NCBI RefSeq assembly: GCF_900115675.1
Contig: NZ_FOXI01000003.1
Coordinates: forward strand, 290,422 to 354,421
Reading direction: 5' to 3'
DNA length: 64,000 nucleotides
Source: Halolamina pelagica
Lineage (GTDB): Archaea; Halobacteriota; Halobacteria; Halobacteriales; Haloferacaceae
Part shown: one piece after another, positions 57,934 to 64,000 of the stretch
Layout: each line of letters opens with the position of its first letter
Numbering within the stretch: position 1 is the first letter of the stretch
Notes under the pieces: model-generated
Database searches by the model: none
The model's input: the letters and a program-made list of their open reading frames with translations, nothing else
Told to the model about the DNA's origin: nothing
Position numbers and translations under genes: made by a program

Positions 57934-58757
57934 GATTCGTGAGCCGACTCACCGACGCCCTCCGTGCGCGCTTCGGCGACGACATCTTCCGCCGGATGGC
58001 GATCGCCGCCGTCCTGACCGCGCTGCTCATGGGCGCCGTCGGCGTCGCCGACCCGTTCTACTCGCCGCCGGAGCCCCAGACTGTCGACACCGACGGCCCG
58101 CCGGAGCAGGTCGCGCTGGACGCACTGAACGCCACGGAGACCAACGACTACCGGATGGACTGGATCACGCCCTGTGACAGCGAGAACGTGACGCGCCGCG
58201 ACGGCGGCTGCGTGTTCCTGCGCTACACCGTCGAGCGCAGCGACCGCGAGTTCGACACCGACAACGGCGAGGGCTACTTCGGGAGCGGGCCGGACGTGTA
58301 CGCCGACGCGGTCAGCGCGACGTACTACGACTTCCCCGAGAACCCCGACCGGAGCCGGTCCCGCGCGCTGAACCTCTGGGCCGGCGCCGACCGCCTCGAC
58401 CGCAGTGACCTGGCGGCGACGCTCGCGAGCCCGGGCGTCGAGACGACCGTCACGGAGTCGAACGGCACGATCCGACTCCGAACCGACAACGACACGGTCG
58501 CCAGCCGGCTGCTCGGGAGCTCCGAGAACGCCTCGGCGCCGCCGGACTCCTTCGACGGCACCGTCGCCGTCACCGTCGACGCCGAGTCGGGCTGGCTGCG
58601 GGCGATCACGATCCGCTCGGACAACGGGAACGAGACCGACTGGCAGCGCTACCGCTACGACCGGTGGAACGACGTGACCGTCGAGCGCCCCGCGGGGACG
58701 AACCGGCCGGTCCTCGGCTGGGTGTTCGACGCGATTAACCGCGAGTACCGGCCGTAG
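57894..58757 (+). CDS. Haloarchaeal hypothetical protein with one TM helix
   Basis: 287-aa protein in the longest reading from GTG at 57894; a second GTG at 57939 gives 272 aa and sits in a GTGA overlap with the third micro-ORF, so it may be the true start. One TM helix (~30-55, MAIAAVLTALLMGAVGVADP) is followed by an extracytosolic acidic domain with N-x-T sequons, ending VERPAGTNRPVLGWVFDAIN. No motif is recognised. Confidence 0.75.
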   Translation: MTDEQSHRSGRTGGFVSRLTDALRARFGDDIFRRMAIAAVLTALLMGAVGVADPFYSPPEPQTVDTDGPPEQVALDALNATETNDYRMDWITPCDSENVTRRDGGCVFLRYTVERSDREFDTDNGEGYFGSGPDVYADAVSATYYDFPENPDRSRSRALNLWAGADRLDRSDLAATLASPGVETTVTESNGTIRLRTDNDTVASRLLGSSENASAPPDSFDGTVAVTVDAESGWLRAITIRSDNGNETDWQRYRYDRWNDVTVERPAGTNRPVLGWVFDAINREYRP

Positions 58758-58767
58758 AAGCGGCGTC

Positions 58768-58848
58768 TCAGAGCGCCAGCGCGTAGGCGAGCGAGGAGCC
58801 GAGCATCAGGACGGTCAGCACGATGGCGAGCAGTTGCTTCGTGTCCAT
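58768..58848 (-). CDS. 26-aa hydrophobic micro-protein
   Basis: Reads MDTKQLLAIVLTVLMLGSSL then AYALAL before TGA. The segment is long enough for one TM helix or a signal peptide. It is in an otherwise empty gap between two convergent genes. The compact hydrophobic pattern and ATG starting 50 nt before nmd3's end on the same strand make it plausible but unproven. Confidence 0.4.
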   Translation of the reverse strand: MDTKQLLAIVLTVLMLGSSLAYALAL

Positions 58849-58898
58849 ACCGGCCAAAGCGCGCCCACCGGCTTAACTTCCCGCTCGGCCGTCGCCGA

Positions 58899-60011
58899 TC
58901 ACGCGTCCTCGCCGGGCACCATGTACAGCCCCGAGCGGGACTTTAGCACCGGCACTTCGTCGGCGTCCGTGTCGAAGAAGTCGGGCCGCGGGATGCTGAC
59001 CGTCTCGAACGTCTCGGGGTCGAGCACCTGCACCGCGTGCTCGTCCTCGACGGCGACGACGGTGGTGTCGACGGCGTCCCCGCGCTCGCCCAGCCGGAGC
59101 GCGTCTGGAGCGTCTTCCTCGTCGAAGCGGGCCTCGTAGCGATCGCCGGAGGCGAGTCGCGTCCCTTTGAGGTTGCCCCGGACCGAGGTGACGAGCACCG
59201 GCCCGTCGCCGTCCTCGGGGTCGACGATCTCGCCCGGCCGGTAGCGCGGCAGGCGGACCGAGAACGTCACGCGGTAGACCTCGTTGCCGTCGGAGTCCTC
59301 GGTGACGAGGGTGGCGTACTCCTCGAAGTCGCCGCCGAACTCCTCGACCAGGCGCTTCGAGAGCGCGCGGCCGAGCTTGTTCGTCGAGAGCTTGATGTCG
59401 GCGCCGTCGTCGACCTCCTTGGCCTCGGTGACGAACGCCTCGCGGTCGCCGTCGGCCTCGCGCTCCTCGACCATCTCGTGGGCGATCTCCATCGCACGCT
59501 CGCGCTCCTCCTTCGTCGGCTCGCGCTCCTCGGCGCGGACCTGCACCTCGCCGGCGTAGGCGCCGCCGGAGATGCGCCCGCAGCGCTTGCAGGTCCCCCG
59601 CGATACCTTCACGGGCACCACGACCTGCTCCTCGACGGGCGTGCCGCGGACGATCCCGGAGAACGTGCAGTGCATCCGGATGGTGTTCTGGTCGACCTGT
59701 TCGGGCTCGACGCCCCACTGAACCTGTTCGGCCTTCAGGTGGACGCCGAGGGCTTCGGCCACCTCGTCGACGGCCACGTCGGTGTAGTCCTTCGCGCCGA
59801 CGTCGACCCAGCGGTTGCCGCGGTGGACCGCGCCACAGCGCGAACAGACGAGGACCTCGATGCGGTCGGGCGCGTCGACGAGGTCGAACTGCTCGAAGTA
59901 GCAGGCGTCACAGAGTGCGGCGTCGCGGTCCCGCGGCTCCCCGGGGAGCGGCTCGGGGCGCTCGGGCACGTCGTCGCCGCAGCGAGGGCAGAACTCGCCG
60001 GACTTGCTCAT
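58899..60011 (-). CDS. nmd3: NMD3-family ribosome export/assembly protein
   Basis: 370-aa protein read from the ATG at 60011 (MSKSGEFCPRCGDDVPE). It has the NMD3 N-terminal set of zinc knuckles (CPRCG, CDACYFEQFD, CSRCGAVHRG and CKRCGRISGG). Residues ~180-370 form the beta-barrel/SH3-like region. Archaeal homologues probably bind the large subunit. A TATA box at 60036-60043 supports this start over a longer frame. Confidence 0.92.
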   Translation of the reverse strand: MSKSGEFCPRCGDDVPERPEPLPGEPRDRDAALCDACYFEQFDLVDAPDRIEVLVCSRCGAVHRGNRWVDVGAKDYTDVAVDEVAEALGVHLKAEQVQWGVEPEQVDQNTIRMHCTFSGIVRGTPVEEQVVVPVKVSRGTCKRCGRISGGAYAGEVQVRAEEREPTKEERERAMEIAHEMVEEREADGDREAFVTEAKEVDDGADIKLSTNKLGRALSKRLVEEFGGDFEEYATLVTEDSDGNEVYRVTFSVRLPRYRPGEIVDPEDGDGPVLVTSVRGNLKGTRLASGDRYEARFDEEDAPDALRLGERGDAVDTTVVAVEDEHAVQVLDPETFETVSIPRPDFFDTDADEVPVLKSRSGLYMVPGEDA

Positions 60012-60035
60012 TACCGGAAACTGGACGGTTCGGAC

Positions 60036-60043
60036 TGATAAGG
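60036..60043 (-). promoter_or_regulatory. TATA box for nmd3
   Basis: Minus-strand ccttatca, 25-32 nt before the ATG at 60011, a typical leaderless arrangement. Confidence 0.5.
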
Positions 60044-60260
60044 CCCGCGCTATACGGTGTGTGGGTTCGGGAGTTCGATGGTGGTCGGTCAGGAGGTCCG
60101 AACGTCGACGCCACCGCGAACCGCGACAGCATCTCGATGCATGACTACTTGTGACCGCACCGCCCAGCACCGCGGCCACAGCCTCCCCAGCCGACTCGCT
60201 CGGGTAACCCTCGCTCGTCCCTCGCGCGCTCGTTCGCCCACGCAGGGGCTCACGTCGCGC

Positions 60261-60371
60261 GCCACCGCGGTCCCGATGCGGTGGCGGTGGACGCCTCGCG
60301 GCCGCCGACTATCGGCGGCCGCGGGGGGAGGAGTGGGGATTCCTTTCCAGCGCCGGACCTCGTGTCCGGCG
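60261..60371. repeat. Three consecutive palindromes
   Basis: GCCACCGC/GCGGTGGC (8-bp arms, 9-nt loop), GCGGCCGCCGA/TCGGCGGCCGC (11-bp perfect arms, 3-nt loop) and CGCCGGAC/GTCCGGCG (8-bp arms, 5-nt loop). They stand in a non-coding gap and could act as a bidirectional structural element or a remnant of a repeated element. Confidence 0.8.
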
Positions 60372-60452
60372 CGTGGCGGTCGCAAGTGTGCTACGAACGA
60401 GATGCTGCCGCGGTCGCGGCTGCTGTTCCAGTCGGAAAACCCCCGAAAACGT

Positions 60453-61163
60453 CTATTCGACCGTGTTCCGCAACGTCCCGATCCCCTCGTACCAGATCTC
60501 CACCTCGTCGCCCGGCTCGATCGTCCCCGGGTTCCCCGGACTCCCGAACGCGATGGCGTCGCCGGGCCGGAACGTGAACCGCTCCGAGAGGAACGAGACC
60601 AGCTCGTAGGGGCCCCACAGCATCAGCTCCGTGTTCGCCGCCTGTCGGCGCTCGCCGTTGATCTCGGTGTACATGTCGAGGCTCCGCGGGTCCACGTCCG
60701 TCTCGATCCACGGCCCCAGCGGCCCGGAGCCGTCGAACGCCTTCCGCGAGGTGAGCCCGGGCTGATCCAGCGCGTCCACGTCGTTCATGATCGTGAACCC
60801 CCGGACCATGTCCTCGGCCGCCGCGGGCGTCAGATCGTGACAGCGCTCGTCGATCACGGCCACGAGTTCGCCCGCGTAGGTCACCTCCTCCGAGAAGGTC
60901 GGGTAGGGGATCGGCGCCTCGTGGGGGATCACCGACGCCGGCGGCTTGATGAAGAACGTCGGCTGCTCGGGGCGCTCGTACCCCTTCTGGTCCAGCGTCT
61001 CGGCGTAGTTGCGACCGATACAGTAGACGGCCGAGGGGTCACACGGCGGCGCGAGATCGCCGTCCTCGCCGACCACGTAGCGCTCGCCGTCGCGCTCGAC
61101 CACGCCGTCCTCGTACGCGCCGGCGACGACGCCGTCGCCGGTGTCGATCCGTGCGAGTCGCAT
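60453..61163 (-). CDS. Fumarylacetoacetate hydrolase family protein, copy 2
   Basis: 236-aa protein read from the ATG at 61163. FAH motifs: VYCIGRNYAETLDQKGY, PTFFIKPPASVIPHE and the metal Glu residues in EVTYAGELVAVI. Compared with the 55081 copy it lacks ~40 residues and the EAELAVVIG variant. It is probably a different substrate specificity. Divergent in sequence from the epimerase next to it, with the same orientation. Confidence 0.9.
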   Translation of the reverse strand: MRLARIDTGDGVVAGAYEDGVVERDGERYVVGEDGDLAPPCDPSAVYCIGRNYAETLDQKGYERPEQPTFFIKPPASVIPHEAPIPYPTFSEEVTYAGELVAVIDERCHDLTPAAAEDMVRGFTIMNDVDALDQPGLTSRKAFDGSGPLGPWIETDVDPRSLDMYTEINGERRQAANTELMLWGPYELVSFLSERFTFRPGDAIAFGSPGNPGTIEPGDEVEIWYEGIGTLRNTVE

Positions 61164-61233
61164 GGCTGAGCCTACGCCGGCGGGGGCAAAGGCGTTCGCT
61201 TCGCGGTCGATCTCGGCCGGAGTCCCGGTCTGA

Positions 61234-62139
61234 TCAGTCCCGGACCAGTTCCGGCCGCGGAACCGCCTCGTCGGCGGCGTCGCGCCAGGAGTGCTCGGGC
61301 GTCCAGTCCAGCAGGTCCGCGGCCTTTGCGACGCTGTACGCGCCGCCGTCGTCGTCGACGCCCGGTCCGGCCTCGGGAACCTCGCCGTAGTAGCGCTCCA
61401 GCAGTTCCTCCAGCGGGTCACCCAGCGCGTTGTCCGCGGCCACGCAGTTGAACGCCTCGTGGCCGCCGTCGGGCGCGAACTCCGCGGTCAGCGCGGCGTG
61501 GACCTGCGTTGCCACGTCGCGGGCGTCGACGTAGGACCAGTAGTTCCCGGCGCCCGCGTCAAGGTTCTCGGTGTAGTCGGAGTCGCGACAGGGGTACACG
61601 CCGGGTTCCTGGATCCACGAGGGGCGGATCGACGCCACCTGCACGCCGTGGCGCCGGGCGATGCCCGCCGCGACTTCCTCGGCGGCGACCTTCGAGAGCC
61701 CGTAGCCGTCCTCGGGGCGGCGCGGGTGGGCCTCGGTGACCGGGAGTTCGTCGGGCAGCAGTTCCTCGTCGGCGAAGAAGAAGCCGTAGGCGCCGTCGCT
61801 GGAGGCCTGTACGATCCGGGCGCCCGCCTCCCCGGCCGCGGTGAGCACGTTGTACGCCGCGATCGCGTTGTTCTCGAACACCGTGCCCTCCGGGTGGCGG
61901 CCGAGCGCCGGGATCGCGCCCCAGTGGACGACGGCGTCGGGGTCGACGCTCGCGACCAGCTCGCGGACGGCGCCGCGGTCCGTGAGGTCGGCGGCCCGGA
62001 AGTCGACATCCTCGACCCCTTCGGCGCCGAAGCCGGGGTGGTCGCGGTCGACGACGACGACCTCGTGATCCTCGCGCAGGCGATCGACGACCCAGCGCCC
62101 GGAGGCGCCGCGGCCGCCGGTGACGATGACGGTGTCCAT
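61234..62139 (-). CDS. NAD-dependent epimerase/dehydratase (extended SDR)
   Basis: 301-aa enzyme. The NAD motif is VTGGRGASGRWVVDRL and the catalytic YGLSK motif follows SDGAYGFFFADEE. It acts on a nucleotide-sugar-like or similar substrate; haloarchaeal relatives include UDP-glucose epimerases and NAD-dependent oxidoreductases, so the substrate is not fixed. 70 nt precede the FAH gene. Confidence 0.88.
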   Translation of the reverse strand: MDTVIVTGGRGASGRWVVDRLREDHEVVVVDRDHPGFGAEGVEDVDFRAADLTDRGAVRELVASVDPDAVVHWGAIPALGRHPEGTVFENNAIAAYNVLTAAGEAGARIVQASSDGAYGFFFADEELLPDELPVTEAHPRRPEDGYGLSKVAAEEVAAGIARRHGVQVASIRPSWIQEPGVYPCRDSDYTENLDAGAGNYWSYVDARDVATQVHAALTAEFAPDGGHEAFNCVAADNALGDPLEELLERYYGEVPEAGPGVDDDGGAYSVAKAADLLDWTPEHSWRDAADEAVPRPELVRD

Positions 62140-62200
62140 ACCGACCCACCAGGCGCCGGCCGGAAAGCGTCCCCGGTGGCGGCGACGGGACGGGCGAGGA

Positions 62201-62211
62201 GGGTTTAAACC
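62201..62211 (+). promoter_or_regulatory. TATA box for htpX copy 2
   Basis: gggtttaaacc (itself a palindrome) lies 22-32 nt upstream of the ATG at 62233. Confidence 0.55.
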
Positions 62212-62232
62212 GCCGAACGTCTATTCACCGCC

Positions 62233-63108
62233 ATGGAGTGGAAAGCGGACTGGGGACTCCGGGCGCGCATGGCGATCACCATGTTGCTGCTGGGTCTCCT
62301 CTACATCGTCTTCATCGCCGCGCTCTCGCTGACGGACATCGGCATGGGGGGTATCGTGGTCGTGATGGGGCTGTTCATGCTCGGGCAGTTCCTCTTCAGC
62401 GACAGACTCGCGCTGCGGAGCATGGGCGCCCGCGAGGTCGACCGCCAGGAGTATCCCGAACTCCACGCGACGATCGAGCGGCTCTGCCAGCAGGCCGACC
62501 TACCAAAGCCCACCGTCGCCGTCGCGGACACGGAGGTCCCCAACGCCTTCGCGGCCGGGCGGTCCCAGAAGAGTGCGACCGTCTGTGTGACCCGGGGGCT
62601 GCTCCGCACCCTCGACGACGAGGAGCTGGAGGGCGTGCTGGCCCACGAACTCGCCCACGTCAAGAACCGGGACGTGATGGTGATGACCATCGCCTCCTTC
62701 CTCTCGACGCTGGCGTTCATGGTCGTGCGCTTCGGCTTCCTGTTCGGCGGCGGCCGCCAGCGACAGGGCGGGGGCCAGGTGCTGGTCGCGATCGGCGTCT
62801 CCTTTGCGGTCTGGATCCTCTCGTTCGTGCTGATCCGGACGCTCTCGCGCTACCGGGAGTACGCCGCCGACCGCGGCGCCGCCGCGATCACGGGCAACCC
62901 GTCGGCGCTGGCGTCGGCGCTTCTGACCATCGACGGCAGCATGGACCGCGTGCCACAGGAGGACCTCCGGGAGACCGCGGAGATGAACGCCTTCTTCGTC
63001 ATCCCGATCCGCTCGGGGGTCATCGGCAAGCTGTTCAGCACCCACCCGAGCACCGAGAAGCGCGTCGACCGCCTGCGCGACCTCGAACGCGAGATCGAGA
63101 CGCAGTAA
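62233..63108 (+). CDS. htpX: HtpX-family zinc metalloprotease (M48), copy 2
   Basis: 291-aa membrane protease. TM helices ~13-60, the zinc motif HELAHVKNRD in LDDEELEGVLAHELAHVKNR and RYREYAADRGAAAITGN for the third ligand. It shares the architecture of copy 1 at 49006 but is clearly divergent, so the two are old paralogues with separate promoters. Confidence 0.93.
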   Translation: MEWKADWGLRARMAITMLLLGLLYIVFIAALSLTDIGMGGIVVVMGLFMLGQFLFSDRLALRSMGAREVDRQEYPELHATIERLCQQADLPKPTVAVADTEVPNAFAAGRSQKSATVCVTRGLLRTLDDEELEGVLAHELAHVKNRDVMVMTIASFLSTLAFMVVRFGFLFGGGRQRQGGGQVLVAIGVSFAVWILSFVLIRTLSRYREYAADRGAAAITGNPSALASALLTIDGSMDRVPQEDLRETAEMNAFFVIPIRSGVIGKLFSTHPSTEKRVDRLRDLEREIETQ

Positions 63109-63122
63109 GCGTTTCGACCGCG

Positions 63123-63365
63123 TCAGTGCAACAGCGACAGCAGGCGCGCCCCGACGACGTCCCGACCGACCGCGACGACGCCGCCGTAGAGCGCGATCGC
63201 CCCGAGCACGAGGAACCAGACCGCCAGCCCCGTCGCCCCGCTGGCGAACGTCTCGATGGCGGTTTGCTCTGACACGACGCCGGCGTAGGTCAGCACGCTC
63301 GACAGGAGCGTGTACGCCAGCAGCGTGGCGACCTCGAGGACGATCTCGGTGATTCCGGAGTCCAT
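63123..63365 (-). CDS. Small membrane protein, unknown function
   Basis: 80-aa protein with two TM helices (VLEVATLLAYTLLSSVLTYA and GLAVWFLVLGAIALYGGVVA) and a polar C-terminal end. Convergent with htpX copy 2. Haloarchaeal, function unknown. Confidence 0.7.
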   Translation of the reverse strand: MDSGITEIVLEVATLLAYTLLSSVLTYAGVVSEQTAIETFASGATGLAVWFLVLGAIALYGGVVAVGRDVVGARLLSLLH

Positions 63366-63444
63366 ACCCGGAAGTTCGCGCTAGCTCGTATACGCTTTTC
63401 GACCTCGCAAGACGTATGTATCGAGACGACAACCCCGAGTCGAA

Positions 63445-63669
63445 ATGGGCAGATACGGATCCATCGACTACTCGTCGACGGTCAAGCGTGGCCTCCTGCT
63501 GGGGCTCGTGCTCATGGCCGTCGGCGAAACCGGCGGGTATCTCGCGGAGAACTACGTCAGCGTCCCGGGGTGGGAGGAGTCGCTGTTCCTCGCCACCGCG
63601 GCAGTCGGCCTGCTCGCGTTCGTCCTCAGCCCGATCGTGTTCGGGATCGTGCTGCCGCTGACCGAGTAG
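63445..63669 (+). CDS. Small membrane protein (DUF7860-like)
   Basis: 74-aa protein: MGRYGSIDYSSTVKRGLLLG then two TM helices (LLGLVLMAVGETGGYLAEN and SLFLATAAVGLLAFVLSPIV). The N-terminal MGRYGS pattern resembles a known haloarchaeal family. Its stop TAG at 63667 abuts the putative left end of the IS element at 63670, so its native C-terminus may have been changed by the insertion. Confidence 0.75.
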   Translation: MGRYGSIDYSSTVKRGLLLGLVLMAVGETGGYLAENYVSVPGWEESLFLATAAVGLLAFVLSPIVFGIVLPLTE

Positions 63670-64000
63670 GGTGGTGTTTAGTTAAGCATGAAGAGTGAGG
63701 CGTGGTGATTTTGTGCTGATCTATGGCAGAAATCACACGCCTCAGCGGTCATAGCGACTGGATTGAGTTAGATTTTGTGGAGCGAGAGCGGACACCGAGT
63801 GAGCTGATGAAACTCGGTATTCGGCTTCATCTATCTGGACTATCACTTTCGAATACCATTCGAGAAATTGAGAAGTTCGGTGTCAAACGGTCACGGAAAG
63901 CCGTGCATGATTGGGTGCAGAAGGCCGATCTACAGCCGGCCGACGATGCCAGTCCGGATCACGTTGCGCTCGACGAAACCGTGATCCGAATCAATGGTCA
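63670..64000 (+). mobile_element. IS6-family insertion sequence, left end (runs off the window)
   Basis: The probable left end begins with ggtggtgtttagttaag immediately after a chromosomal gene stop. The DNA switches to lower GC than the flanking genes. It encodes an IS6-type transposase from 63723. The right end and target duplication are outside the window. Confidence 0.8.
63723..64000 (+). CDS. IS6-family transposase (partial, 3' end missing)
   Basis: Starts MAEITRLSGHSDWIELDFVE and includes the family region LMKLGIRLHLSGLSLSNTIR and the first catalytic Asp in HVALDETVIRING. The DDE core runs past position 64000. Typical of haloarchaeal IS6 elements. Incomplete here, so activity cannot be judged. 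Confidence 0.88.
   Translation, partial: MAEITRLSGHSDWIELDFVERERTPSELMKLGIRLHLSGLSLSNTIREIEKFGVKRSRKAVHDWVQKADLQPADDASPDHVALDETVIRING

Larger units (their letters stand above)
60012..60452. other. 441-bp gap with three GC-rich hairpins, no gene
   Basis: No credible gene. The first ~150 bp hold the nmd3 promoter and a pyrimidine-rich run of gctcg/ccctcgc units. Three strong hairpins follow (60261-60285, 60298-60322 and 60351-60371). I recognise no RNA gene or transposon signature. Confidence 0.6.

Overview
This window is chromosomal DNA from a haloarchaeon (order Halobacteriales sensu lato; genus not resolvable by eye). The evidence is very high GC, an extremely acidic (Asp/Glu-rich) proteome, leaderless starts with TATA-like boxes about 25-35 nt upstream, archaeal housekeeping genes (L7Ae-S28e-L24e-Ndk operon, NMD3, TmcA, Hef, archaeal-type MetRS) and many families typical of haloarchaea (bacterio-opsin-activator HTH, TrmB, Tat lipoproteins, haloarchaeal-only hypotheticals). 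No rRNA, tRNA or CRISPR array was found.

Layout. 1-5.1 kb: a regulatory and partly eroded zone with a PAS histidine kinase, two HTH_10 (Bat-type) regulators, a winged-helix regulator, small hypotheticals, and an inverted ~78-bp copy of the kinase gene's 3' part. 5.1-9.7 kb: a sulfur module with a rhodanese/metallo-beta-lactamase protein, a divergent HTH-double-rhodanese protein, a sulfide:quinone oxidoreductase and a repeat-built DUF1641 partner. 9.8-16 kb: a peroxiredoxin, an APC permease with a UspA partner, a TrmB regulator and two membrane-anchored winged-helix proteins.

16.3-23.0 kb is the most unusual part. Four secreted proteins with Tat-type leaders, two of them carrying a camelysin/TasA-like AYFSD..TAGELDL motif, are followed by an ER/SipW-type signal peptidase, a Thr/Pro-rich mucin-like surface protein and a 56-aa membrane protein. 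This looks like an archaeal analogue of the bacterial SipW-TasA fibre or biofilm-matrix locus. One subunit has a von Willebrand A domain inserted inside the camelysin-like fold, and the intergenic gaps carry paired hairpins with an identical T-arm-like loop.

23.1-33.5 kb: a complete dipeptide/oligopeptide ABC transporter, a split MetE pair, and a sodium:solute symporter with its small accessory subunit; the symporter's C-terminal tail has four in-frame palindromes. 33.5-39.6 kb: ribosomal/Ndk operon, TmcA, a frameshifted duplicate-domain gene and a GNAT enzyme. 39.6-44.5 kb: an electron-transfer-flavoprotein system (FixA, FixB with a repeat extension, FixC fused to FixX) next to a zinc-containing ferredoxin. 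44.6-63.7 kb: an amidase, MetRS, two HtpX proteases, a 3Fe-4S ferredoxin, the Hef repair helicase-nuclease, a NifU-type protein, an Fe-S helicase followed by a 38-bp triplicated stop/start junction, NMD3, two FAH-family proteins and an epimerase. The window ends inside an IS6-type transposase.
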